Shown piece by piece: positions 40,703 to 50,062 of a stretch of 64,000 nucleotides of DNA (position 1 is its first letter; each line of letters starts with the position of its first letter). The stretch comes from Duganella fentianensis (GTDB lineage Bacteria > Pseudomonadota > Gammaproteobacteria > Burkholderiales > Burkholderiaceae_D). The DNA lies in the NCBI RefSeq assembly GCF_009857835.1, contig NZ_WWCL01000001.1, positions 1,054,001-1,118,000 on the forward strand, given 5' to 3'. A program made the translations under genes and the position numbers. The notes below the pieces were generated by a model. It searched no databases and was not told the origin of the DNA. It saw nothing but the letters and a program-made list of their open reading frames with translations.

Positions 40703-43330
40703 ATGCTGCCCACTATGCCTGTACCGAATCGTTCCCGCTTTGCTTCGTTTGCGTTGAAAACTCTCACTGGTGCGGTTGCCAGTGCGGTGCTGATGGCGTC
40801 TGCCCATGCGGCCGGACTGGGCAAGCTGACGGTGCTGTCCTCGCTGGGCCAGCCACTGCGCGCCGAGATCGAGCTGACAGCTGTCACGGCTGATGAAGCG
40901 GGCGCGCTGGTGGCCAAGCTGGCGCCAGCCGATGCCTACCGCGTCGCCAATATCGATTTCAATCCGGCGCTGCTGTCGCTGCGCTTCGATGTGGAGCAGC
41001 GCGCTGGCCGGCAGGTGATCAAGGTCAGTTCCAGCCAGCCTATCAACGAGCCTTTCGTCGATATGCTGATGGAGCTGAACTGGAACGGTGGCCGCATCGT
41101 ACGCGAATATACCTTCCTGCTCGATCCGGCCGAAATGCGCGCCACGCAGGCACCGCAAGTGGCGGCGCCGGTGGATCTGGGGCGTCCGCTGCCAGCCGCG
41201 CCAAGCGCGCCAGCGCCGTCTACCGCACCGGCCGCCAGTGCTGCCGCAACTCCTGCAACCCCGGCAGCGCAGGCGCCTGGCGCTGCACCTGCCGCACCTG
41301 CCGCCGCATCGGCACAGCCTGCCAGCGAATACACCGTCAAGAAGGGCGATAGCCTGAGCCGCATCGCCAGTCAGGTCAAACCGCAGGATGTGTCGCTCGA
41401 CATGATGCTGGTAGCGCTGTACCGCGCCAATCCGGAAGCCTTCTCGGGCAATAATATGAATCGCCTGAAGTCGGGCCAGATTCTGGCAGTGCCGGGCAGC
41501 GACGAAATCCGCAGCAGTGCACCGGAAGGCGAAGCACGTGGCGTAGTGGTGGCCCACGCGGCCGACTTTGCCGCCTACCGTGCCAAGCTGGCAGGACAGG
41601 TGGCGGCCAGCACGCCGGCCAAGGAAGCAGACCTGAGCCAGAACGTGACGGGCAAGATTACCGCCAAGGTGGAAGAAAAGCCGAATGCCGTCAATGCGGC
41701 CAAGGATAAGCTGACTCTGTCGAAAGCGGCCAGCGGCACGCCGGAGCAGGGCAAGACCGGGCTGGCGGTAGAAGACAAGATCGCTAAACAGAAAGAGCTG
41801 GAAGAAGCCGACGCCCGCACCAAAGAGCTGGAAAAAAATGTGCGCGATCTGGAAAACCTGATGGCCATGAAGAGCAAGGTGGCGGCCAAAGCTTCCGCTT
41901 CGGCCTCGGCTTCTGCATCGGCCTCCGCGTCCGCGTCCGCCTCCGCTTCCGCCGCTGCTTCGGCACCGGCCAAACCTAAGCGTACGCTGGTGCTGCCACC
42001 GAAGAAACCGCTTGAACCTAGTATCTTCGAAATCCTGATGGATAACCTGCAGTATGTCGGCATTGCGGCCGCCACGCTGCTGGCCGGTGGCGGTGCGCTG
42101 CTGGCGGCACGACGCCGGCGCAAGTTCGAAGTGCCTAAGGAAGAAACCATCGCGGTCGAAGATCCGGCCCTGACCGCCCAGTCCCTGATCGAGGAGACGG
42201 GCGGGCAGAGCGTCGATACCAGCAACAGCGTGTTCAATTCCAATTTCGCCCCGTCGGCCAGCCAGCTCGATACCAATGAAGTCGATCCAGTAGCGGAAGC
42301 GGATGTGTATATCGCCTACGGCCGTGATGCGCAGGCTGAAGAAATTCTGAAGGAAGCGCTGCGCGTCAATCCCGAGCGCCATCCGGCCCGCCTGAAGCTG
42401 CTGGAAATCTACACGGCCCGCAAGGATCCGCGCGGTTTCGAGGAGCAGGCCGAAGAACTGTATGGCCTGACCCGTGGCGAGGGTGAAGAATGGGCCCAGG
42501 CTGCAGCCATGGGGCAGGCACTGGATGCCGCCAATCCGCTCTACACGCGCGGCCCGGATACTTCGGCGCCGGCCGCACCGGTAGCAGAAGTGGCGGCGGA
42601 CCCTTACGCTGCCAGCGCCGATAGCGCCATGATGAATTTTGATAGCGGCATGGAGACGGCGCTGCCGCAAGCGGCCGATGCGGCCATTTCGCCAGCCTCG
42701 GTGGCGGCTGAAAACAGTAATCTGATGGACTTCGATCTCGCTGGCCTGAGCTTCGAGCCGGTCGCCGATGCGCCTGCGGCCATCGAACTGCCAGCCAGCG
42801 CAGCGGAACCTGTTGCTGCAGCGGCGGCCGAGGCGCCGGCCATACCGGATCTGGACTTCACGCTCGATCTGCCGGGCGAGCCGGCACCTGCGGCAGCAGC
42901 GGCCAGCGATCCGCTCGATCTGGATCTGGCCGGCTTTGACCTGCAGGCGCCAGTGGCCGATAGCGTTGCGGCAGCAGCTGATGCTGCAGCCGCAGCACAG
43001 GTCGACGAAGATCTGGCCAGCCTGCTACAGGCTGCGGAAGAAGTCACGCCGGCACCGGCACCGGCGGCGCAGGAATTCGATCTGTCCAGCATCGATCTGG
43101 ATCTGCCGGAAGTGGCCAGCGCTGCAGCAGAGCCGGCCGCGGCCGATGCTGCAGCCGACGAGCCGATGTCGGCCCAGCATATGGAAATGGATACCAAGCT
43201 GGATCTGGCCGTGGCCTATCAGGAAATCGGCGACAAGGAAGGGGCGCGCGAACTGCTGGAAGAGGTGCTGCGCGGCGGTAACTCTAGCCAGATCGCCAAA
43301 GCCAATACCATGCTGGCCCAGCTGGGCTAA
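40703..43330 (+). CDS. fimV: FimV-like pilus assembly/polarity protein
   Basis: An 875-residue FimV homologue, a polar hub for type IV pilus and twitching functions. The signal peptide ends at AHAA and the periplasmic FimV N-domain starts GLGKLTVLSSLGQPLRAEIEL. A LysM peptidoglycan-binding domain lies at about 210-270 (YTVKKGDSLSRIASQ), an Ala-Ser stretch at about 396-420, one membrane helix at about 451-472, and an acidic cytoplasmic Ala/Pro chain. The C-terminal FimV domain reads MEMDTKLDLAVAYQEIGDKE. ATG 40715 is an alternative start; no strong ribosome site is seen. The asd-fimV-truA order is also found in Pseudomonas. Confidence 0.94.
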   Translation: MLPTMPVPNRSRFASFALKTLTGAVASAVLMASAHAAGLGKLTVLSSLGQPLRAEIELTAVTADEAGALVAKLAPADAYRVANIDFNPALLSLRFDVEQRAGRQVIKVSSSQPINEPFVDMLMELNWNGGRIVREYTFLLDPAEMRATQAPQVAAPVDLGRPLPAAPSAPAPSTAPAASAAATPATPAAQAPGAAPAAPAAASAQPASEYTVKKGDSLSRIASQVKPQDVSLDMMLVALYRANPEAFSGNNMNRLKSGQILAVPGSDEIRSSAPEGEARGVVVAHAADFAAYRAKLAGQVAASTPAKEADLSQNVTGKITAKVEEKPNAVNAAKDKLTLSKAASGTPEQGKTGLAVEDKIAKQKELEEADARTKELEKNVRDLENLMAMKSKVAAKASASASASASASASASASASAAASAPAKPKRTLVLPPKKPLEPSIFEILMDNLQYVGIAAATLLAGGGALLAARRRRKFEVPKEETIAVEDPALTAQSLIEETGGQSVDTSNSVFNSNFAPSASQLDTNEVDPVAEADVYIAYGRDAQAEEILKEALRVNPERHPARLKLLEIYTARKDPRGFEEQAEELYGLTRGEGEEWAQAAAMGQALDAANPLYTRGPDTSAPAAPVAEVAADPYAASADSAMMNFDSGMETALPQAADAAISPASVAAENSNLMDFDLAGLSFEPVADAPAAIELPASAAEPVAAAAAEAPAIPDLDFTLDLPGEPAPAAAAASDPLDLDLAGFDLQAPVADSVAAAADAAAAAQVDEDLASLLQAAEEVTPAPAPAAQEFDLSSIDLDLPEVASAAAEPAAADAAADEPMSAQHMEMDTKLDLAVAYQEIGDKEGARELLEEVLRGGNSSQIAKANTMLAQLG
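41889..41964 (+). repeat. Ala-Ser codon repeat inside fimV
   Basis: GCTTCCGCTTCGGCCTCG and the following GC-TC codon pairs encode about ten Ala-Ser dipeptides just before the membrane helix region. Simple repeats like this can change length by slippage. Confidence 0.7.
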
Positions 43331-43446
43331 GCATGGTCGGGACGGCGCCGCTGCCGCAGCAAGGCGCGCGGCGCCTGTCTGGGCCTGCTATGCCTGTTCT
43401 TGTGCCCGTATATAATGGCTGACTCAGAGAACAGATCGGGCAGCAA

Positions 43447-44250
43447 TTGAAACGGATAGTAATCGGCGTCCAGTACGACGGCAATGCATGGCAGGGCTAC
43501 CAGAAGCAGCCGGGTGGCCTGACCGTGCAGGACAAGCTGGAAGAGGCACTGGAAAAATTTGCCACGGTAAAACTGGCGACTACCTGCGCGGGACGCACCG
43601 ACGCTGGCGTACACGCGCTGGAACAGGTGGTGCACTTCGATACCGAGCTCGAGCGCGAAGATCACGCCTGGGTGCGCGCCGCCAATGCCTTCTTGCCACC
43701 GTCGATCAGCGTGCGCTGGGCCAAGCAGCTGGAAGGCGATCCCGCGGCGCTGGACTTTTTCCACGCCCGCTTCAGTGCCCACTCGCGCACCTACCATTAC
43801 GTCTTGCATAACCATCCCGTGCGCAGTGCTTTGCTGGCAGGACGGGCCGGTTTCTTCTTCCGTCCGCTCGACGTCGGACTGATGCAGCAGGCCGTGCAGC
43901 CGCTGATAGGCTGGCATGATTTCAGCGCCTTCCGCGCGGCGCAATGTCAGGCCAAGTCCCCCATGAAGCTGATGCACGAGATCAAGATCCGCCAGCAGGG
44001 CGAGCTGATCGTGTTCACCATCACGGCCAGCGCCTTCCTGCACCACATGGTGCGCAATCTGGTCGGGTCGCTGGTCTACATCGGCAGCGGGCGGGAACCC
44101 CCGGAATGGCTGGGACAGTTATTGGAAAGTAAAGACCGCACGCAGGCGGCGCCCACGTTCATGCCCGATGGCCTGTATCTGGCCCGCGTCGGTTACGATC
44201 TGAAATGGCAGCTGCCGCAGGATGCGGATAGTCCTCTGGTCTGGTTTTAA
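43447..44250 (+). CDS. truA: tRNA pseudouridine(38-40) synthase
   Basis: A 267-residue TruA that modifies U38-U40 of tRNA anticodon arms. The catalytic Asp is Asp52 in CAGRTDAGVHALEQ; other text such as FSAHSRTYHYVL and FLHHMVRNLVGSLV fits the family. The start is TTG at 43447; no ATG or GTG occurs at a suitable place, and the protein begins at the conserved KRIVIGVQYDG. TATAAT at 43411-43416 is a plausible -10, 30 nt before the start. Confidence 0.95.
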   Translation: MKRIVIGVQYDGNAWQGYQKQPGGLTVQDKLEEALEKFATVKLATTCAGRTDAGVHALEQVVHFDTELEREDHAWVRAANAFLPPSISVRWAKQLEGDPAALDFFHARFSAHSRTYHYVLHNHPVRSALLAGRAGFFFRPLDVGLMQQAVQPLIGWHDFSAFRAAQCQAKSPMKLMHEIKIRQQGELIVFTITASAFLHHMVRNLVGSLVYIGSGREPPEWLGQLLESKDRTQAAPTFMPDGLYLARVGYDLKWQLPQDADSPLVWF

Positions 44251-44259
44251 AGGTTAAGC

Positions 44260-44970
44260 ATGGCACGCACCCGTATCAAGATTTGCGGTCTGACCCGCGT
44301 AGAAGATGTGCAGGCTGCGGTGGCTGCCGGTGCCGATGCCATCGGCTTTGTGTTCTATCCGAACAGCCCCCGTTATGTCACGCCCGAGCAGGCGGCCGCC
44401 CTGATGGCTGCCGTGCCGCCCTTCGTCACCTGCACGGGCTTGTTCGTGAATGCCACCCCCGCGGAAGTAGCGGCCACGGTAGCCGTCGCTCCCATCGGCC
44501 TGATCCAGCTGCATGGCGATGAGACTGTGGCCGAATCGGCCGCCATCGCCGCTGCGGCCAAGCGCCCCTATGTGCGGGTATTCCGCGTCAAACCTGACAC
44601 AGCGCCCGCTGATTTGCTAGAATACGAGCAACAATGCCGCGCTGCCGGTCCCTGGTTCACCAGCCTGTTGCTGGACACCTATGTGGATGCCTACGGTGGC
44701 GCTGGAAAGGGTTTTGATTGGTCTCTCATTCCAAAAGAGCTCGCGCCTCGGGTCGTTTTGAGTGGTGGCTTGAGCGTACACAACGCCACTGACGCAGTGT
44801 GCGAGGTACGCCCCTACGCCGTCGATATCAGCAGTGGTGTCGAAGCGGCCAAGGGGATCAAGGATGGCCGCAAGATTGCTGCATTTGTTGCAGCCGTGCG
44901 TGCCGGAGATGACTTAATCGAGAGAGCAACCCATCATGAATGCGCCAGCGCAGCCCCTGTTCCACGCTAA
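44260..44970 (+). CDS. trpF: Phosphoribosylanthranilate isomerase
   Basis: A 236-residue TIM-barrel enzyme of tryptophan synthesis. Catalytic Cys is in [15 protein letters not shown], the general acid Asp in [19 protein letters not shown], and the phosphate-binding C-terminal loops are [11 protein letters not shown] and [16 protein letters not shown]. Its end overlaps trpB by 35 bp (44936-44970), so the last dozen residues are encoded in two frames and translation is presumably coupled. Confidence 0.97.
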   Translation: MARTRIKICGLTRVEDVQAAVAAGADAIGFVFYPNSPRYVTPEQAAALMAAVPPFVTCTGLFVNATPAEVAATVAVAPIGLIQLHGDETVAESAAIAAAAKRPYVRVFRVKPDTAPADLLEYEQQCRAAGPWFTSLLLDTYVDAYGGAGKGFDWSLIPKELAPRVVLSGGLSVHNATDAVCEVRPYAVDISSGVEAAKGIKDGRKIAAFVAAVRAGDDLIERATHHECASAAPVPR

Positions 44971-46168
44971 AGATTACGATTTACCTGACAACCGCGGCCA
45001 CTTCGGCCCTTACGGCGGCTCCTTTGTCGCCGAAACCCTGACCTACGCTCTGGCCGAACTGAATCAGGCCTACGAGAAGTTCAGCAAAGATCCCGAATTC
45101 CTCGAAGAATTCCGTTACGAACTCAAGCACTTTGTCGGCCGTCCTTCGCCCGTCTACCATGCCAAGCGCTGGTCGCAGCAGGCGGGCGGCGCGCAAGTGT
45201 TCTTCAAGCGCGAAGACCTCAACCATACCGGCGCGCACAAGATCAACAACGTGATCGGGCAGGCACTGCTGGCCAAGCGCATGGGCAAGCGCCGCATCAT
45301 CGCCGAGACGGGTGCCGGCCAGCACGGCGTGGCCACGGCCACCATCTGCGCGCGTTTCGGCCTCGAATGCGTGGTCTACATGGGCAGCGAAGACGTCAAG
45401 CGTCAGGCCCAGAACGTCTACCGCATGAAGCTGCTGGGCGCCACCGTGGTGCCGGTGGAATCCGGTTCGAAAACCCTCAAGGATGCGCTTAACGAAGCCA
45501 TGCGCGACTGGGTGACGAATATCGAGAACACCTTCTACATCATCGGCACGGTGGCCGGTCCCCATCCTTACCCTATGCTGGTGCGCGACTTCCAGTCCGT
45601 GATCGGCGAAGAGTGTCTGGTACAGATGCCGGAAATGACGGGCCGCCAGCCTGACTACGTGGTGGCCTGTATCGGTGGCGGCTCCAACGCCATGGGGATT
45701 TTCTACCCTTACATCGACGAGAAACAGGTGCGTCTGGTGGGCGTGGAAGCGGCCGGTGAAGGTCTGGATGGCGACAAGCATGCGGCTTCGCTGACCAAGG
45801 GCTATCCGGGCGTATTGCACGGCAACCGCACCTATCTGCTGCAGGATGAAAACGGCCAGATCATCGAAACCCATTCCGTTTCGGCCGGTCTCGACTATCC
45901 GGGTGTGGGGCCGGAGCACGCCTATCTGAAGGATAGCGGCCGCGCCCAGTACGTTTCCATTACGGACGAAGAAGCACTGGCGGCTTTCCATGACTGCTGC
46001 CATATCGAAGGCATCATACCGGCGCTGGAGTCGTCGCACGCGCTGGCCTATGCCTTCAAGCTGGCGGCCACGCTGCCAGCCGATCAGATTATTCTGGCCA
46101 ACCTGTCGGGTCGGGGCGACAAGGACATGCATACGGTGGCTGAACGTATGGGTTTGAATTTTAATTAA
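44936..46168 (+). CDS. trpB: Tryptophan synthase beta chain
   Basis: A 410-residue PLP enzyme joining indole and serine. The PLP lysine is Lys102 in [15 protein letters not shown], the phosphate loop is [10 protein letters not shown], and the N-terminal text [16 protein letters not shown] is typical. It overlaps trpF and is followed 9 nt later by trpA, its complex partner. Confidence 0.98.
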   Translation: MNAPAQPLFHAKDYDLPDNRGHFGPYGGSFVAETLTYALAELNQAYEKFSKDPEFLEEFRYELKHFVGRPSPVYHAKRWSQQAGGAQVFFKREDLNHTGAHKINNVIGQALLAKRMGKRRIIAETGAGQHGVATATICARFGLECVVYMGSEDVKRQAQNVYRMKLLGATVVPVESGSKTLKDALNEAMRDWVTNIENTFYIIGTVAGPHPYPMLVRDFQSVIGEECLVQMPEMTGRQPDYVVACIGGGSNAMGIFYPYIDEKQVRLVGVEAAGEGLDGDKHAASLTKGYPGVLHGNRTYLLQDENGQIIETHSVSAGLDYPGVGPEHAYLKDSGRAQYVSITDEEALAAFHDCCHIEGIIPALESSHALAYAFKLAATLPADQIILANLSGRGDKDMHTVAERMGLNFN

Positions 46169-46177
46169 GGAGCCGAC

Positions 46178-46975
46178 ATGTCCCTCATCGCACAAACTTT
46201 TGCCGAGCTGAAGGCACAGAACAAGACGGCCCTGATTACTTTCATCACGGCCGGTGATCCGGCACCGAGTCTGACGGTGCCGCTGATGCATGCCATGGTG
46301 GCCGGTGGCGCCAACATCCTTGAACTCGGTGTACCGTTTTCCGATCCTATGGCGGAAGGCCCCGTGATCCAGCGCGCCTGCGAGCGGGCGCTGGCACAGG
46401 GCGTGGGCATAATGGATGTGTTCGCCATGGTGGCCGAATTCCGCAAGACCAACCAGCACACGCCCGTGGTGCTGATGGGCTATGCCAATCCTATCGAACG
46501 TATCGGCGCGGCGCGTTTCATCGCTGAATCGCAGAAAGCCGGTGCCGACGGCGCCATCGTGGTGGATTACCCGCCGGAAGAGTGCGTCGAGTTTTCGGCC
46601 GCCATGCGCGCGGCCGGACTCGATCTGATCTTCCTGCTGGCGCCCACCTCGACCGAGCAGCGCATTGCGCAGGTGGCCCAGGTGGGTGGCGGTTTCAGCT
46701 ACTACGTTTCGCTGAAAGGCGTGACGGGGGCGGGCAATATCGACACGGTGGAAGTAGCCGAACGTCTGAAAGCGATCCGCCAGCACGTGGCGTTGCCTAT
46801 CGGGGTCGGTTTCGGCATCCGTGACGGTGCTACTGCGCGTGCCGTGGCCGAAGTGGCCGATGCCGTGGTGATCGGTAGCCGCATCATTCAGGAAATCGAA
46901 AACGTGGGTGCGGAGAAAGCCGTGTCGGCGGTTGAGACTTTCGTGGCCGGTATCCGCAGCGCGCTCGACGCCTAA
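46178..46975 (+). CDS. trpA: Tryptophan synthase alpha chain
   Basis: A 265-residue TIM-barrel that cleaves indole-3-glycerol phosphate. Catalytic Glu is in [16 protein letters not shown] and the second acid Asp in [14 protein letters not shown]; the phosphate loop is GFGIRDG followed by [13 protein letters not shown] lies before the ATG. In many relatives accD follows directly; here a toxin-antitoxin pair intervenes. Confidence 0.98.
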   Translation: MSLIAQTFAELKAQNKTALITFITAGDPAPSLTVPLMHAMVAGGANILELGVPFSDPMAEGPVIQRACERALAQGVGIMDVFAMVAEFRKTNQHTPVVLMGYANPIERIGAARFIAESQKAGADGAIVVDYPPEECVEFSAAMRAAGLDLIFLLAPTSTEQRIAQVAQVGGGFSYYVSLKGVTGAGNIDTVEVAERLKAIRQHVALPIGVGFGIRDGATARAVAEVADAVVIGSRIIQEIENVGAEKAVSAVETFVAGIRSALDA

Positions 46976-47024
46976 CTGCGCAGCATAAACTTCCTCCGTG
47001 CGCCCGTTTGGTGCACATCAAATT

Positions 47025-47080
47025 CCGCGGCTCACCTTGCTCCATAGTGCACTACTGACTATGGTGGAAGTGAGCCGCGG
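47025..47080 (+). promoter_or_regulatory. Large inverted repeat abutting the brnT start
   Basis: CCGCGGCTCAC (47025-47035) pairs perfectly with GTGAGCCGCGG (47070-47080), and CCATAGT (47042-47048) pairs with ACTATGG (47058-47064), leaving an interior loop of six and five bases and a 9-nt apical loop. The right arm ends at the first base of the GTG start codon of brnT. It could be a DNA operator for the BrnA antitoxin or an RNA hairpin hiding the ribosome site. Confidence 0.75.
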
Positions 47081-47358
47081 TGCGTTTTCTTTCCGATCCC
47101 AACAAAGCCCGCCTGAATCTGCTCAAGCACCGCGTCAGCTTCGACGAGGCGGCGACAGTGTTCGACGACATTCTCGCCTGTTACTGGGCTGATATCGACC
47201 ACTCGGACTCGGAGCCACGTTATCAGATATTGGGCCTTAGCCAGCGGGGCAGGTTGTTAGTTGTTATCTATAGTTGTGAAGTGAATGATGTGATACGGAT
47301 TATTTCAGCGCGTCTGGCCTTGGGGTTGGAGAAGCGTCGTTACTGGAGATCGATATGA
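47080..47358 (+). CDS. brnT: BrnT-family ribonuclease toxin
   Basis: A 92-residue BrnT, a RelE-like mRNA-cleaving toxin. Family text: DPNKARLNLLKHRVSFDEAA at the N-terminus, RYQILGLSQRGRLLVVIYS, and IRIISARLALGLEKRRYW at the C-terminus; the His and Arg residues in these segments are the usual active-site candidates. GTG at 47080 is the start and lies at the end of the inverted repeat. The next gene starts 4 bp before its stop, the usual brnT-brnA coupling. It sits between trpA and accD and looks inserted. Confidence 0.9.
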   Translation: MRFLSDPNKARLNLLKHRVSFDEAATVFDDILACYWADIDHSDSEPRYQILGLSQRGRLLVVIYSCEVNDVIRIISARLALGLEKRRYWRSI

Positions 47359-47621
47359 CGAATAGGTATCATCACGCACGTTTGCCAGCGGGCGATGTGC
47401 CGCACGAGGCGGGAGACTGGGTTTCTATCCCCAACCCGTTTGTTACCGCTGGACGAGAATTGAACTTGCATTTGCATAAAGATGTTGTTGCCTATTTCGA
47501 CAACATTGGTTTAGATGCGGGTTGGCCAGCTGAAAGAGTCATGGAATTGTATTTAAGAAATATCGCGCGCTCGGGCTTGCTGTTGCCGTTGGAACTCACC
47601 AGTTTTAAGGGGGAGATGTGA
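47355..47621 (+). CDS. brnA: BrnA-family antitoxin
   Basis: An 88-residue partner of BrnT. The C-terminal part (ELNLHLHKDVVAYFDNIGLD, then WPAERVMELYLRNIARS) suits the ribbon-helix-helix DNA-binding domain by which BrnA represses its own operon, although the N-terminal segment differs from typical BrnA. It overlaps brnT by 4 bp. Codon use and base composition toward its end (GAATTGTATTTAAGAAATAT) are more AT-rich than those of neighbours, consistent with transfer. Confidence 0.8.
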   Translation: MTNRYHHARLPAGDVPHEAGDWVSIPNPFVTAGRELNLHLHKDVVAYFDNIGLDAGWPAERVMELYLRNIARSGLLLPLELTSFKGEM

Positions 47622-47755
47622 GTCAAGCAGTAGGGGATTTACTCTAAAACGGCGACGGGAACATGACGAAACCGAAAAATTAATGTATCGCAATGTTCGA
47701 CAGGGGGGCCAGAAACGGCTACACTTCGGCCACAAGTTTGCTGTAAGGAGAATTT

Positions 47756-48628
47756 ATGAGTTGGTTGGAAAAACTGCTGCCCCCACGAATCCAGCGTTCC
47801 GATGCTGGCGCTCGCAAGACCATGCCCGAAGGTCTGTGGGTCAAATGCCCATCCTGCGAAGCCGTGCTGTACCGCACCGATCTGGAATCGAACCTGCATG
47901 TTTGCCCGAAATGCGACCACCACATGCGTATCCGTGCGCGCGAACGTCTGGACAGCCTGTTCGACGCCGGCGGCCGCTACGAAATCGGCATGGACACCCT
48001 GCCAGTCGATAGCCTGAAATTCAAAGACAGCAAGAAATACCCAGACCGCCTGAAACAGGCCATGGAAGCCACCGGCGAGACCGATGCGCTGATCGTCATG
48101 GGCGGCTCCATCATGAGCCTGCCCGTTGTGGTGGCCTGCTTCGAGTTCGAATTCATGGGCGGTTCCATGGGTTCCGTCGTCGGCGAGCGTTTCGTCCGTG
48201 GCGCGCAAGTGGCGCTGGAACAGAAAGTGCCGTTCGTCTGCATCACCGCCACCGGCGGTGCGCGTATGCAGGAAGGCCTGATGTCGCTGATGCAGATGGC
48301 CAAGACCACGGCCATGCTGACCAAGTTGTCCGACAAGAAACTGCCATTCATCAGCGTGCTGACCGACCCGACCATGGGCGGCGTGTCCGCTTCGTTCGCC
48401 TTCATGGGCGACGTGGTGATTGCCGAGCCCAAAGCCCTGATCGGCTTCGCCGGCCCGCGCGTGATCGAAAACACCGTGCGGGAAAAACTGCCGGAAGGCT
48501 TCCAGCGTGCCGAGTTCCTCGTCACCAAGGGTGCCGTGGACATGATCGTAGACCGCCGCAAGATGCGCGAAGAAATCGCCCGTCTGCTGGCCCTGCTGCA
48601 GAATCAGGCCGCCGAAGTTCTCGCCTAA
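47756..48628 (+). CDS. accD: Acetyl-CoA carboxylase carboxyltransferase subunit beta
   Basis: A 290-residue beta subunit of the carboxyltransferase that makes malonyl-CoA. The N-terminal zinc ribbon has Cys31, Cys34, Cys50 and Cys53 ([19 protein letters not shown]). The crotonase-like core shows [22 protein letters not shown] and [18 protein letters not shown] lies just before the start. Confidence 0.98.
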   Translation: MSWLEKLLPPRIQRSDAGARKTMPEGLWVKCPSCEAVLYRTDLESNLHVCPKCDHHMRIRARERLDSLFDAGGRYEIGMDTLPVDSLKFKDSKKYPDRLKQAMEATGETDALIVMGGSIMSLPVVVACFEFEFMGGSMGSVVGERFVRGAQVALEQKVPFVCITATGGARMQEGLMSLMQMAKTTAMLTKLSDKKLPFISVLTDPTMGGVSASFAFMGDVVIAEPKALIGFAGPRVIENTVREKLPEGFQRAEFLVTKGAVDMIVDRRKMREEIARLLALLQNQAAEVLA

Positions 48629-48650
48629 AATTCGCTGGCTTTGCCACGCG

Positions 48651-48691
48651 ACGGCGCGCAATCCGGTATCATCCGGCCTGCGCGCCGTTTT
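48651..48691 (+). terminator. Possible terminator after accD
   Basis: ACGGCGCGCA (48651-48660) and TGCGCGCCGT (48679-48688) make a 10-bp stem with an 18-nt loop and a short TTTTA, so termination could be weak. folC begins 30 nt later. Confidence 0.5.
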
Positions 48692-48717
48692 ACATTCTGA
48701 GTCACCATCCGATCACC

Positions 48718-50040
48718 ATGCCTAGCTCCCAAACTACCCCTGTTTCGACCCCTGCCGCCACGCCTGATAACCTGCCTGACTGGCTAGCGCTGCTGGAGTC
48801 GCGCCACGCCGAAACCGTCATCAATATGGGGCTGGATCGCGTTCTGGCCGTCAAGGAACGCTTGCAGCTGCAATTCAGCTGCCCCGTGATCATGGTGGCC
48901 GGTACCAACGGCAAAGGTTCGACCTGTTCCATGCTGGAATCCGTGCTGCTGCGCGCCGGCTACAAGGTGGGCCTGTACATCAAGCCGCACTTCCTCGACT
49001 TTAACGAGCGTGCCCGCGTGAATGGCGATCTGGCCAGCGATGCGGCCCTGGTGGCAGCCTTCAATGCCGTCGAAGCCGTGCGCGGCGATACCCCGCTGAC
49101 GTATTTCGAATTCACCACGCTGGCCATCATGCATCTGCTGGCTGGTTCTGGCATGGATGTGGTGATACTGGAAGTGGGGCTGGGCGGCCGTCTGGATGCC
49201 GTCAACATCGTCGATGCCGATGTGGCCATCGTCACCAGCGTCGATATCGACCATACGGATTATCTGGGCGATACGCGCGAAGCCATCGGTTTCGAGAAAG
49301 CCGGCATCTTCCGCGCCGGTAAGACGGCAATCTGCTCCGACCCCGTGCCGCCACAATCGCTGATCGACCATGCCAACGCGATTGGTGCCGATCTGTGGCT
49401 GATGGGGCGCGACTTCAACTATTCGGGCGACAAGCAGCAGTGGAACTACGGCGGCCGCAGCCAGCGCCGCAATGCGCTGGCCTATCCTAGCCTGCGCGGT
49501 GCCAACCAGATACTGAATGCCTGCGCTGCGCTGGCCGCGCTGGAAGCACTCAAGCTGGAATTGCCGGTGGGCGCGCAGGAAGTGCGCACGGGGCTGGTGA
49601 CGGTAGAGCTGCCGGGCCGCTTCCAGGTGCTGCCGGGCCGCCCTAGCGTGATCCTCGATGTGGCGCACAATCCGCATGCGGCAGCCGCGCTCAACCAGAA
49701 CCTCGGCAACATGGGCTACCACCCCTACACCTATGCCGTGTTCGGCTCCATGCAGGACAAGGATATCGAAGGCGTGATTGCCGCCATGTCGGAACACGTC
49801 GATCACTGGTGCCTGGCCACGCTGCCTACGCCACGCTCGGCCACGGCAGCCGAACTGGCGGCGAAAGTGCAGGCCGTGCAGCCGGAACGCGACGAACGCA
49901 CCATCACCACCTTCGATGATCCGGGCTCGGCTTACGCAAATGCCATCAGCCGGGTCGGGGAGAATGATAGAATTGTGGTCTTTGGATCTTTCCTCACTGT
50001 CGCCGGTGTCATGGCGGCGCGAAAATCCGCTCTACACTGA
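48718..50040 (+). CDS. folC: Folylpolyglutamate/dihydrofolate synthase
   Basis: A 440-residue bifunctional enzyme that adds glutamate to dihydropteroate and folates. The P-loop is VAGTNGKGSTCSML, followed by the Mur-ligase-type centre VVILEVGLGGRLDAVN and the C-terminal domain ILDVAHNPHAAAALNQNL. Standard place between accD and the SPOR-domain gene, as in E. coli. Confidence 0.97.
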   Translation: MPSSQTTPVSTPAATPDNLPDWLALLESRHAETVINMGLDRVLAVKERLQLQFSCPVIMVAGTNGKGSTCSMLESVLLRAGYKVGLYIKPHFLDFNERARVNGDLASDAALVAAFNAVEAVRGDTPLTYFEFTTLAIMHLLAGSGMDVVILEVGLGGRLDAVNIVDADVAIVTSVDIDHTDYLGDTREAIGFEKAGIFRAGKTAICSDPVPPQSLIDHANAIGADLWLMGRDFNYSGDKQQWNYGGRSQRRNALAYPSLRGANQILNACAALAALEALKLELPVGAQEVRTGLVTVELPGRFQVLPGRPSVILDVAHNPHAAAALNQNLGNMGYHPYTYAVFGSMQDKDIEGVIAAMSEHVDHWCLATLPTPRSATAAELAAKVQAVQPERDERTITTFDDPGSAYANAISRVGENDRIVVFGSFLTVAGVMAARKSALH

Positions 50041-50062
50041 ACGCACAGGACTGAAATCACGC

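Noticed and set aside
40700-42670. Open frame of 656 codons on the minus strand, rich in Gly/Arg/Cys
   Set aside because: A shadow of the Ala-rich fimV gene; composition follows from complementary GC codons.
44981-46786. Open frame of 601 codons on the minus strand
   Set aside because: Covers trpB and trpA in antisense; both genes are certain.
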